From: Ruegeria arenilitoris
Lineage (GTDB): Bacteria > Pseudomonadota > Alphaproteobacteria > Rhodobacterales > Rhodobacteraceae
DNA length: 64,000 nt
Direction of reading: 5' to 3'
Assembly: GCF_013031355.1 (NCBI RefSeq)
Contig: NZ_WPZO01000001.1
Location: forward strand, 62,001-126,000
The notes under the pieces are model-generated. The model saw only the letters and a program-made list of their open reading frames with translations. It was not told the origin of the DNA and searched no databases. Below, piece after piece: positions 17,684 through 25,870 of this stretch (within the stretch, counting starts at the first letter, position 1; each line of letters starts with the position of its first letter). The translations under genes and the position numbers were made by a program.

Positions 17684-18244
17684 TCACTCCGGATGCCGAT
17701 CCGGCCCGGGCCAGCTGAGGATGGCGCGGGCCATTGCGTGGTACTCGCCTGAGATCTCTTCAGCAACGCTGAGCGGGGTAGGCCAGGGCGCGGTCAGAGT
17801 TGCCTGAACCTGCCCCGTGACCAGATTCAGATCTGCCTCGTGTTTCGCAGCCAGTCGGCGCATTTTCTGGTTGGTGGCCAGGCACAGCATGTGCACTTCG
17901 CGAATTCCGCGATTCCGGGCCGCGGTGATGATCCGCGACAGCAGGGCATCCCCGATACCACGATCCTGCCACGCGGTTTCGACCGAAAAGGCAGCCTCGG
18001 CCACATGCGTCCGGCTGTCTGGCAATACGCGTAGTTCCCCCACTCCACGCAAACAGGAATCCGGAAATGCGCCGAAGATCAATGCCGCGTTGTCGAATAA
18101 CCCGGACAAATAGCTCTGAACATATGTGGTGCTGACCGGAGCGCCGAATCTCGAAGCTAGAGCTTCGTCATTCAGGTTGTTGAAATGGCTTATTATTTTT
18201 GGTTTGTCATATATCCGGAGGCGTCGAATAGGCAGTTCATACAT
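17684..18244 (-). CDS. GNAT family N-acetyltransferase
   Basis: A 186-residue acetyltransferase-fold protein. The core reads AEAAFSVETAWQDRGIGDALLSRIITAARNRGIREVHMLCLATNQKMRRLAAKHE, containing the acetyl-CoA loop Q-D-R-G-I-G and the helix that follows. This layout is common in GNAT proteins of Rhodobacterales with a weakly conserved N-terminal part. The acceptor is unknown. It is convergent with the purA operon and stands alone; the 184 bases upstream contain the terminator of the next gene and nothing else I can identify. Confidence 0.8.
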   Translation of the reverse strand: MYELPIRRLRIYDKPKIISHFNNLNDEALASRFGAPVSTTYVQSYLSGLFDNAALIFGAFPDSCLRGVGELRVLPDSRTHVAEAAFSVETAWQDRGIGDALLSRIITAARNRGIREVHMLCLATNQKMRRLAAKHEADLNLVTGQVQATLTAPWPTPLSVAEEISGEYHAMARAILSWPGPDRHPE

Positions 18245-18376
18245 GGCGCGGCCCTTGTTTGAACGGATTTAGAAACGTCTTTTTTCTATCACCCAGTATA
18301 CCATTTTTCTGCGGTGCAGCATAGCGGGTGCGCCCGCAAATGACGCCAAAGGGACAAGTGGGAAAATTTGTGCAAG

Positions 18377-18406
18377 AAAAATGGGCCGAAGAGATCTCCG
18401 GCCCAT
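18377..18406 (-). terminator. rho-independent terminator of the acidic protein gene
   Basis: ATGGGCCG/CGGCCCAT stem (8 bp) with a 10-base loop, followed on the minus strand by TTTTTC. It lies about 25 bases after the stop of the gene at 18429-20009, which makes a standard intrinsic terminator for that gene. Confidence 0.8.
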
Positions 18407-18428
18407 CATCCCGTGATTCTATTGGGTT

Positions 18429-20009
18429 TTATCCTGCGGCGCGCGCGTCATCCGGGCGGAAGCCGATCTCGGTCGAGGCTGCAAAACGTCCGCCGCCTGC
18501 TTTTTCGATCTTTCCGTCCCGCAGCAACTGACCGAACGAACGCAGGCTTTCCTCACGATTGAACTCATCCTGCTTGAGCGAGCGAATCTTGTTCATCAGT
18601 TGCGGGCGCGAGAACTGCTCCTGACCTTCAATGAAGGACAGATAAGCGGCCGCTGCTTCCAGCAGATCCGACAGCGATTGCGCACCTTGTTCTTGCGCGA
18701 ACAGGGCAAAACCACTTTCTTCAGCAGCTTCTTCTTCACCCTCGGTCTCGGATGTCACACGGCGGGGGGTTACCGGGCCGGCATCCTTGGTCTGATTGTC
18801 GATACGCTGCTCGGCGACCAGCTTAAGCGGTGCCGACGCGTCGCTGGTTGGGCGTTCGCTGGTGACCTCAACCTCCGGGCGGCGCGGGCTGACGACCGAG
18901 GACAGATCGCCACGGTAGTCCTGATCATCGTCCTGATCGGCCTTACCTTTTTCACCCCGTTCTGCTTCGGTTGCAGCGACCGCCGCACGCAGCTGGGTAT
19001 AGGTTTCGCGTGTGTTGCTTGTATCCGGATTGTCCAGTTGTTCTCCAACCTTGTCCATCAGACGCGAGACATCGTGGTCAAGGTCAGATGTTTCAGCGGC
19101 CGGGGTTTTAGAACGGCCGGCCAAGATGGCTTCCACACTGGAAATCTCTTCCAGCAGGTCAGCCTCGTCCTCTTCCGTCATGATCCCATCAGCGGCTGCC
19201 TCGGTGGGTTCTTCGTCAGCACTGGTATCGCTGAGGATATTGGTTACCTCATCGCCTTCGGGCTCACTCTCATCAGTTTCGTCGAAATCCGCGAGCAGAA
19301 CATCCGGTGTGGTAGTTTCGTCTTCGACCTCTACCTCGACAGCGGAGACCGGGGTCTCGGGTTCGATTTCCTGGGCCGGAGCGGCGGGTTCTTCGATCTC
19401 TTCAGCCCGGGGCATTTCTGGTTCAGGTTCGGATTCTTCGACAGGTGCGTCAGCCTCTGTTGTGGTTTCCAGGTCGGCCGGATTCAGTGAGCCGGCCGCG
19501 AATGCCGCCGCGACTGCGTCAGACGGACCGGCTATGTTTTTCATCAGGGCCGTCTCTTCATCCTCAGTGTAGATGACCGAGTTTTCCTCGGAATGGGATA
19601 CAACGGCCCGGATACGCTGCAGTTTGGCGGCGATGCTGTCAGCGGCAGGGGGAGGCGTGTCTGCGACTGCTTCGGCGTCAGTGACAACGGGCTGAGAGGG
19701 GGGCGAGGGGGGAGTGTTGATAACGTTCAGATCCGGCGCGCTGGTGGCAGGTTCGTTCGTGGCGCGGATCAGCAGGCCGGCGTCGCTCTGGCGTGCTTCG
19801 ACCTTGCGCGACGCATCGCGCTGCGCAATTTTCGTCAGCATTTCTGTATCAGGCTGCGGAGGTTCAGAACCGAAATACCGATCGTCGGCGGCAAGATCAC
19901 GGAAGTATTCGGCAATCGCTTTCATCGTCTCAAAGGAATCGTCAAAACCTTCCAAAGTGCACGAGAAGGTTCCATAGGAGACGGTTAAAACCTTGTTATT
20001 CTGTACCAT
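18429..20009 (-). CDS. acidic, mostly disordered Rhodobacterales protein
   Basis: A 526-residue protein of unknown function. The N-terminal 60 residues (KVLTVSYGTFSCTLEGF, then FETMKAIAEYFRDLAADDRYFG) look folded and well conserved. About residues 70-430 are rich in E, D, A, P, T and probably disordered. The last 90 residues form a second compact unit (SLSDLLEAAAAYLSFIEG, RPQLMNKIRSLKQ, EESLRSFGQLLRDGKIEK). I recall homologues in Roseobacters, sometimes labelled chemotaxis-related or hypothetical, without experimental function. The ATG at 20009 has AAAGGA 10 bases upstream; a GTG three codons earlier is less likely. A strong terminator follows. Confidence 0.75.
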   Translation of the reverse strand: MVQNNKVLTVSYGTFSCTLEGFDDSFETMKAIAEYFRDLAADDRYFGSEPPQPDTEMLTKIAQRDASRKVEARQSDAGLLIRATNEPATSAPDLNVINTPPSPPSQPVVTDAEAVADTPPPAADSIAAKLQRIRAVVSHSEENSVIYTEDEETALMKNIAGPSDAVAAAFAAGSLNPADLETTTEADAPVEESEPEPEMPRAEEIEEPAAPAQEIEPETPVSAVEVEVEDETTTPDVLLADFDETDESEPEGDEVTNILSDTSADEEPTEAAADGIMTEEDEADLLEEISSVEAILAGRSKTPAAETSDLDHDVSRLMDKVGEQLDNPDTSNTRETYTQLRAAVAATEAERGEKGKADQDDDQDYRGDLSSVVSPRRPEVEVTSERPTSDASAPLKLVAEQRIDNQTKDAGPVTPRRVTSETEGEEEAAEESGFALFAQEQGAQSLSDLLEAAAAYLSFIEGQEQFSRPQLMNKIRSLKQDEFNREESLRSFGQLLRDGKIEKAGGGRFAASTEIGFRPDDARAAG

Positions 20010-20130
20010 CAGACGCACGTCCTTTACAAACTACAAGAGCCATTCACCCGGCAACGGGCACACCTATGGCTCGAAACTCTCAGCATGAACCTATCATTTT
20101 GTGGTCTCAATGTGTCCAAATCCGGGAAAA

Positions 20131-20838
20131 ATGATCAATCTTAGAAAAAATAGCCAAATTGTGCGGTCTGAGGAGCCAATCGCGTTGGTTGGAGGTGGTG
20201 AAATCGGCCCTGAAGACCTGAACCAGACGCTGATTCGCGTCAAGACGGTTGTGGCAGCGGATGGCGGAGCTATTCCGTTGATTGATTCGGGGCGGATGCC
20301 AGACGCCGTTATTGGCGACTTTGATTCGCTGACCGGCACGTATCTTGAGCGGATTCCAGCGGACCGTCTGTTTCCAATACGTGAACAGGACAGCACGGAC
20401 TTCGACAAGGCCCTGCGCAGTATCGACGCGCCTCTGGTGCTCGGGGTCGGATTTCTGGGTGGTCGGCTGGATCACCAGATGGCGGTGCTTAACGCGCTGG
20501 TTCGCTTGCGGGATCGTCCGTGCATCCTGATCGGAGAGCATGAGGTTGTTTTCCACGCGACGCCGCAGATTAAGTTAAGCCTCACGCCTGGTGATGTGGT
20601 GTCATTGTTTCCGTTTCAGCGCGTAACCGGCCGTAGCAAAGGGCTGGAATGGCCAATCGACGATTTGGTGCTGGAACCGAACGGTCGCGTGGGTACGTCG
20701 AACCGGGCGCTGTCTGATGTGGAGCTGACCGTAGACGGACCCGGCCTGTTGGTGATGGTGCCTCGTGACGCTCTGGATCAAGTCATGCAGGCGTTTTTGT
20801 CGGGGCCCATCAGGCGCTGGCCCGCCCGCGATGACTGA
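20131..20838 (+). CDS. thiamine diphosphokinase
   Basis: Transfers diphosphate from ATP to thiamine, giving the cofactor ThDP. The 235-residue protein has ALVGGGE, AADGGAIPL, AVIGDFDSL, FPIREQDSTDFDKAL and GFLGGRLDHQMAVLNALV, which are the successive motifs of the TPK catalytic domain (aspartates for Mg-ATP). The C-terminal half contains the beta-sandwich thiamin-binding part ending ALDQVMQAFLSGP. The start is uncertain: ATG at 20131 is used, with an in-frame ATG at 20101 possible. It is divergent from the acidic protein gene. Confidence 0.92.
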   Translation: MINLRKNSQIVRSEEPIALVGGGEIGPEDLNQTLIRVKTVVAADGGAIPLIDSGRMPDAVIGDFDSLTGTYLERIPADRLFPIREQDSTDFDKALRSIDAPLVLGVGFLGGRLDHQMAVLNALVRLRDRPCILIGEHEVVFHATPQIKLSLTPGDVVSLFPFQRVTGRSKGLEWPIDDLVLEPNGRVGTSNRALSDVELTVDGPGLLVMVPRDALDQVMQAFLSGPIRRWPARDD

Positions 20839-20871
20839 CATCCAAGCGGACAGCCGTATGGCGGAGTGCGC

Positions 20872-21239
20872 CTAGGGCAGGGGCTGCACCTTGGTGTAGT
20901 CCGGCCCGATGCAGGTGGGTAGGTCGTCGCCAAGTTTCAGCCAATGCAGCTTTTCCTCATGCGCCACGTGCAGCGTGGGTTCCAGCTGGTTCGGGTCTTC
21001 CAGCGTCGCCACGTACAGATGCAGTACGTCCGACATGGATTGCGAGCGGAACGAGATCGGCGTGCCGCAGTTCGGGCAGAAGCAGCGCTCGACTCCTGGA
21101 GAGGAATTGAAGGTTTTCGGCGCCTCTCCGGTCCAGCACCACTGGCCGTCGCGCACGCCGAAATAGGTGGTCATCGGGGCAGCGCACTGCCGCCTGCAAC
21201 TGTCGCAATGGCAGGTGACGCAGGACAATGACCCCGCAT
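20872..21239 (-). pseudogene. GFA family gene with disrupted 5' end
   Basis: A zinc-binding GFA (glutathione-dependent formaldehyde-activating-like) domain is readable from VTCHCDSCRRQCAAPMTTYFGVRDG to the second cysteine pair CFCPNCGTPISF and on to the stop at 20872. The ATG at 21239 has an excellent AGGAGG seven bases upstream and would begin MRGHC, as expected for the family, but it is in another frame. The only start in the GFA frame is a TTG at 21228 with no ribosome site. The N-terminal CxCG strand region (usually about 20 or more residues) is missing. The simplest reading is a small out-of-frame deletion just after the start. It follows sdaA by 22 bases. Confidence 0.65.
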
Positions 21240-21261
21240 GGTTTCCCCTCCTGTTGTGGCG

Positions 21262-22635
21262 TCAGCAGTTGGGTATGTTCACCGCCAGACCGCCCAACGA
21301 CGTTTCCTTGTACTTTTCGTGCATATCTTGCCCCGTCTGGCGCATGGTTTCGATCGCCGCGTCCAGCGGTACGAAATGCTGGCCATCACCGCGCAGCGCC
21401 AATGACGCCGCCGAAACCGCCTTGATCGCCGCCAGCCCGTTCCGTTCGATACATGGCACCTGAACCAGTCCTTTGACCGGGTCGCAGGTCATGCCCAAGT
21501 GGTGCTCCAGCGCGATCTCGGCGGCGTTTTCGACTTGCTCAGGCGTGCCGCCCATCACGGCGCACAGCCCAGCAGCAGCCATGGCTGAGGCGCTGCCGAC
21601 TTCGGCCTGACACCCAGCCTCGGCGCCCGAGATCGAGGCGTTGTACTTGACCAGACCGCCGATGGCGGCCGCGGTCAGCAGGAAATCCTCGACATGGCTT
21701 TCCGAGGCCCCCGGCACGTGGTCGAGGTAATAGCGCAGCACCGCAGGCAGCGTGCCCGCCGCGCCATTGGTCGGCGCAGTGACGACCTGACCACCGGCGG
21801 CGTTTTCCTCGTTCACCGCCATGGCATAGACGCTCATCCAGTCATTGATCGTGTGCGGCGCGTTCAGGTTCATACCCCGTTCGGCCAGCAGAGCTTCGTG
21901 AATGCCTTTGGCGCGGCGGCGCACGTTCAGACCGCCGGGCAGGATACCGTCGGTTTTCAGGCCGCGTTCGATGCAGTCGTTCATAACCTCCCAAAGGCGC
22001 GCGGTGCCTTTGGCGAAACTGATGGGGCAACCGCGGGCAACTTCGTTCTCGCGCTTCATCTGCGCGATGCTCTTGCCGCTGGCTTTTGCCATCTCCAGCA
22101 TTTCTGCCGCCGAATGGAACGGGTAGGGTACGGGCGGGCCGTCATTGGTGTCCTTGCCCTCAGCCAGTTCCTCTTCGGTCAGGACAAAGCCGCCGCCGAC
22201 CGAGTAATAGACCTGCCGCAGGATCACGTCGCCCTGCGCATCGGTTGCCATCAGGATCATGCCATTGGCGTGACCGGGCAGGTTGTGATCGTAGTCAAAG
22301 ACAAGGTCGGTCTTGGGATCGAATATCAGTGTCGGCAGGCCTTCGGGCGTGACCGTATGGGTCTTGGCGATTTCGGCCAGCGCGGCCTCGGCCTTGTCGT
22401 TGTCATAGGTGTCGGGCACGAACCCGGCCAGCCCGAGGATGGTGGCGCGGTCGGTCGCGTGGCCAACTCCGGTAAAGGCCAGTGAGCCGTGCAAAGACCC
22501 ACGTAGCCCCGCGAATTCGAACGGCGAGGCGCGCATCAGGTCCAGAAACCGAGCGGCCGCAACCATCGGCCCCATGGTATGAGACGAAGACGGGCCGATG
22601 CCCACTTTGAACATATCGAAGACAGATAGAAACAT
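21262..22635 (-). CDS. sdaA: L-serine ammonia-lyase (single-chain)
   Basis: Deaminates L-serine to pyruvate with a [4Fe-4S] cluster. The 457-residue enzyme starts MFLSVFDMFKVGIGPSSSHTMGPM (substrate motif SSSHT). It has the C-terminal catalytic domain with AEAGCQAEVGSASAMAAAGL, HHLGMTCDPVKGLVQVPCIERN (cluster cysteines) and the AVNIPNC tail, whose terminal cysteine is the one that folds into the active site in characterised type 2 enzymes. An earlier ATG at 22743 lies inside the upstream GST gene and is rejected. The GST stop and this ATG are one base apart (TGACATG), so the two are coupled. Confidence 0.96.
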   Translation of the reverse strand: MFLSVFDMFKVGIGPSSSHTMGPMVAAARFLDLMRASPFEFAGLRGSLHGSLAFTGVGHATDRATILGLAGFVPDTYDNDKAEAALAEIAKTHTVTPEGLPTLIFDPKTDLVFDYDHNLPGHANGMILMATDAQGDVILRQVYYSVGGGFVLTEEELAEGKDTNDGPPVPYPFHSAAEMLEMAKASGKSIAQMKRENEVARGCPISFAKGTARLWEVMNDCIERGLKTDGILPGGLNVRRRAKGIHEALLAERGMNLNAPHTINDWMSVYAMAVNEENAAGGQVVTAPTNGAAGTLPAVLRYYLDHVPGASESHVEDFLLTAAAIGGLVKYNASISGAEAGCQAEVGSASAMAAAGLCAVMGGTPEQVENAAEIALEHHLGMTCDPVKGLVQVPCIERNGLAAIKAVSAASLALRGDGQHFVPLDAAIETMRQTGQDMHEKYKETSLGGLAVNIPNC

Positions 22636-22636
22636 G

Positions 22637-23338
22637 TCAGGTAGCTGAGCCTTCTTGAGGAGTAGCGTAACTCGGAGAGGTGAACGGTGTAACCCCCAAC
22701 CCTTCGGCCGCAATGGCGGCTTGGGTTGCGGGACGGGTTTCAAGCTGCGTCAGGATCGCTTGCAGATGGGGTGTATCCGACAGGTGATACCAGCCGCGAT
22801 CGGCGTTGGCGGGGTACAGCGCCATCCATCGCATCTGGCAGGCCAGATAGTATGTCAGAACCGAGGGCTGCTCCGGGTGCAGCCAAACCGGCGTGTTCTT
22901 TGCTTCGGCTTCCAGAACCTGCAAATGTCGGCGCAGGCGCGGGCGGATACTTTCGCGCAGGGTGTCGGCTTGTGCGGCGTCGATATATTTCTCGGCATAG
23001 AACAGAATGCGCAGGTCGGCGTGCAGCGTGTTCGATGCAAAGAACAGCCATTTCAGAAACGCCGCGCGCTCTGGAGTTTCGGGCGAGGGTGCCAGTTGTC
23101 CGTGTGCATCCGCCAGCCACAACAGGATGGCTGCCGTTTCAAAGATCGGTCCCTGCGGTGTGTCCAGAACCGGGATCAACCCGTTCGGGTTCAACCGCCT
23201 GTAGGCCGCACTGTCCTGCTCGTTCTGGCGGCGGTCCACCAGTACGGTTTCATAGGGTTGGCCCATCTCTTCCAGCGCCAGTCTGATCACCAGAGAGGCG
23301 TTGTCGGGGGCATAGTGCAGGCGATAGGGCGCGATCAT
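22637..23338 (-). CDS. glutathione S-transferase family protein
   Basis: A 233-residue GST-fold protein. The N-terminal thioredoxin-like domain has RLHYAPDNASLVIRLALEEMGQPYETVLVDR and the glutathione-binding NPNGLIPVLDTPQGPIFETAAILLWLAD (cis-Pro and the E-T/S-A turn). The C-terminal helical domain follows. The catalytic residue is likely one of the serines or asparagine in APDNAS; this is not certain. The ATG at 23338 gives the family N-terminus. It is the first gene of a GST-sdaA-GFA strand run, and its promoter region contains an 18-bp perfect palindrome. Confidence 0.88.
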   Translation of the reverse strand: MIAPYRLHYAPDNASLVIRLALEEMGQPYETVLVDRRQNEQDSAAYRRLNPNGLIPVLDTPQGPIFETAAILLWLADAHGQLAPSPETPERAAFLKWLFFASNTLHADLRILFYAEKYIDAAQADTLRESIRPRLRRHLQVLEAEAKNTPVWLHPEQPSVLTYYLACQMRWMALYPANADRGWYHLSDTPHLQAILTQLETRPATQAAIAAEGLGVTPFTSPSYATPQEGSAT

Positions 23339-23385
23339 GAAGTCTATGTATAACGCCAGAAGAAGCGCGGAAGCCTCGATTGCGA

Positions 23386-23403
23386 CGTTTCCAATTGGAA
23401 ACG
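23386..23403. promoter_or_regulatory. 18-bp perfect palindrome between GST and rpiA
   Basis: CGTTTCCAATTGGAAACG is a perfect 18-bp palindrome without spacer, 48 bases upstream of the GST start and about 100 bases upstream of rpiA, in a divergent promoter region. The symmetry and position suggest the operator of a dimeric repressor or activator; the regulator is not in the window. Confidence 0.65.
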
Positions 23404-23505
23404 CGTATTTTCGATAGATGTTTGGGTGGCGGCAGGGCGATTTCGCTCTCGCAGTCGGCGGTTGCATTCCGTATAAACCCTGCAGCAATACAGGGAAACG
23501 CTGCC

Positions 23506-24291
23506 ATGACCCCAGATATGTCCCCCATCGGCAAGGCCAAATATGTTGCCGCGCGCCGTGCCGCCGATATGGTTCAGGATGGGATGCGCGTCGGGCTGGG
23601 CACTGGATCGACCGCCGCCTGGATGGTGCGCCGCCTGGGCGAACGGGTGAAAACCGAAGGTCTGCGCGTCAAAGGGGTTCCGACCTCGATCCGCACCGCG
23701 CAACTGGCCCGTGAGGTCGGGATCGAAGTGGTCTCACTGGATCAAGCCGGCTGGCTGGATCTGACCATCGACGGTGCGGATGAGTTCGATGGTGAGCTGA
23801 ACCTGATCAAGGGCGGCGGCGGCGCGCATCTGCAAGAAAAGATCGTGGCCACGGCCAGCGATCAGATGGTGGTGATTGCCGATGCCGGTAAAGAGGTCGA
23901 AACGCTGGGTGCCTTCCCCCTGCCGGTCGAGGTGATCCCTTTTGGCTGGCAAACCACGCGGACCCTGATTGAAGAGGCGCTGGACACGATGGATGTTCTG
24001 GGCAACTCGGCGATGCTGCGGATGAATGGCGAGGCGCCGTTTGTGACAGACGAGGGCAACCACATTCTGGACCTGCACCTGCAGCGCATCGGGAATGCGC
24101 GCCAGCTGGCCTTGGTGCTCAATCAGGTGCCGGGCGTGGTCGAAAACGGACTGTTCATCGACATCTGTGACAAGGTTGTGATCGGCCACGGTGATGGCCG
24201 GGTCGAGCTGCGCGACATCAATGCGGGCACCACCGAACTGGACCAACTGGTCGAGAGTGGAGACAACCTGTTCTCGGATCTGGCGGATTGA
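23506..24291 (+). CDS. rpiA: ribose-5-phosphate isomerase A
   Basis: Interconverts ribose 5-phosphate and ribulose 5-phosphate in the pentose phosphate pathway. The 261-residue protein has GLGTGSTAAWMVRRL (phosphate loop), DLTIDGADEFDGELNLIKGGGGAHLQEKIVA (catalytic Asp/Glu/Lys motifs) and PVEVIPFGWQTT, all typical of RpiA. ATG at 23506 follows a weak AGGGAAACG site; an in-frame ATG at 23380 overlaps the palindrome region and would add an unrelated N-terminus. The next 148 bases contain no gene or clear structure. Confidence 0.96.
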   Translation: MTPDMSPIGKAKYVAARRAADMVQDGMRVGLGTGSTAAWMVRRLGERVKTEGLRVKGVPTSIRTAQLAREVGIEVVSLDQAGWLDLTIDGADEFDGELNLIKGGGGAHLQEKIVATASDQMVVIADAGKEVETLGAFPLPVEVIPFGWQTTRTLIEEALDTMDVLGNSAMLRMNGEAPFVTDEGNHILDLHLQRIGNARQLALVLNQVPGVVENGLFIDICDKVVIGHGDGRVELRDINAGTTELDQLVESGDNLFSDLAD

Positions 24292-24439
24292 GACCGGCGA
24301 CTGGCACCAGTGCAGAAGCGTGAAACACACATGGTGGCAGTGCTTTAAGTGAAGTTTACACACCGACAAGGGTTGGCAGCGCGTCTTTCGACCCCAGATA
24401 ATCATCGAATTTTGGCCTGACGGTATAAAGGAACTCAGG

Positions 24440-25798
24440 ATGAGCTTTGACTATGATCTGTTCGTCATCGGAGGCGGCTCGGGCGGGGTCCGTGCGGCGC
24501 GTGTGGCGGCTGGTGAAAACGGTGCCAAGGTGGCGCTGGCCGAAGAGGACCGTTATGGCGGGACCTGCGTCATCCGGGGATGTGTGCCAAAAAAGCTGAT
24601 GGTGTTTGCCAGCGAATTCTCAGGCATGGTCGGTGATGCACAGGCTTATGGATGGGACATTCAGCCCGGTGCGTTGGATTGGAAAACGTTTCACGGCAAG
24701 CTGGTAATGGAACTGGACCGGCTGGAAGGCATCTATCGCAACATTCTGAAGAACAACGGCGTTGAGAGCTTTGATCAACGAGCCACTGTTGTTGATGCGC
24801 ATACCGTTGAGCTGGCCGATGGTACGCGCAAGACCGCCAAGCATATTCTGATCGCAACCGGCGGTCGCCCGGTTGTACCTGAGTTCCCTGGATCAGAACT
24901 GGCGATCACGTCGAATGAGATTTTCCATCTGGAGAAACTGCCTGAAAGCATCCTGATCGTCGGTGGCGGCTACATCGCCAGCGAGTTCGCCGGGATCATG
25001 AACGGGATGGGTGTGAAAACCACTCAGTTCTATCGCGGTGCGCAAATCCTGCGCGGGTTTGACGAAGAAGCACGCGGGCTGATCAGCGAAGAGATGTGCC
25101 AGAATGGTATCGACCTGCATCTTGGCACAAACGTGCTTGAGATGAAAAAGCAGGGCGACAAGATCTGGGTCAAAGCCACCAACGGAACCGAACAGGTTTT
25201 CGATGTGGTCATGTACGCCACCGGGCGTGCGCCTAATGCTGATGATCTGGGGCTTGAGGCCGTGGGCGTTGAACGCGGTCGCAAGGGTGAGATCGTGGTG
25301 GACGAATACAGCCAGACCGGTGTGCCCTCGATCTTTGCCATCGGGGATGTGACCGACCGCGTGAACCTGACCCCGGTTGCGATCCGCGAAGGCATGGCGT
25401 TCGTCGAAACCGTCTTCAAAGGCAACCCGACGCCTGTGGATCACGAGTTGATCCCAACCGCGATCTTCACGCAGCCGGAATTCGGCACCGTGGGCCTCAG
25501 CGAGGAAGACGCCGCGGCACAAGAACCGATTGAGGTTTACGCGACCTCGTTCAAACCGATGCAGAAAGCGTTTGCCGGCGGCACGCAGCGCGTCTTGATG
25601 AAGCTGATCGTCAGCCAGGCGACTCGTAAGGTGCTGGGCTGTCACATCGTTGCCCCGGGCGCGGGTGAGATGATCCAGCTGGCCGGAATTGCCGTAAAGA
25701 TGGGCGCGACCAAGGAAGATTTCGACCGCACCGTTGCCGTTCACCCGGTCATGGCCGAGGAACTGGTTACACTGCGGCAACCTGTGCGCACTGCTTGA
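24440..25798 (+). CDS. gor: glutathione-disulfide reductase
   Basis: NADPH-dependent reduction of glutathione disulfide in the cytosol. The 452-residue flavoenzyme has the FAD motif FVIGGGSGGVRAAR, the redox disulfide GGTC43-VIRGC48-VPKK, a second nucleotide-binding motif IVGGGYIASEFAG, and SIFAIGDVTDRVNLTPVAI. The C-terminal HPVMAEE supplies the catalytic His-Glu pair. KKLMVFASEFS follows the disulfide, as in plant and proteobacterial Gor. An AAGGAACTCAGG site precedes the ATG. It is followed 72 bases later by the hflK operon. Confidence 0.95.
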   Translation: MSFDYDLFVIGGGSGGVRAARVAAGENGAKVALAEEDRYGGTCVIRGCVPKKLMVFASEFSGMVGDAQAYGWDIQPGALDWKTFHGKLVMELDRLEGIYRNILKNNGVESFDQRATVVDAHTVELADGTRKTAKHILIATGGRPVVPEFPGSELAITSNEIFHLEKLPESILIVGGGYIASEFAGIMNGMGVKTTQFYRGAQILRGFDEEARGLISEEMCQNGIDLHLGTNVLEMKKQGDKIWVKATNGTEQVFDVVMYATGRAPNADDLGLEAVGVERGRKGEIVVDEYSQTGVPSIFAIGDVTDRVNLTPVAIREGMAFVETVFKGNPTPVDHELIPTAIFTQPEFGTVGLSEEDAAAQEPIEVYATSFKPMQKAFAGGTQRVLMKLIVSQATRKVLGCHIVAPGAGEMIQLAGIAVKMGATKEDFDRTVAVHPVMAEELVTLRQPVRTA

Positions 25799-25870
25799 TT
25801 TGCAACTGCGCGCACACAAGTTACAAGGGAAACCGTGATCACACGGTCCAACACAAGGGAATAGATACAT

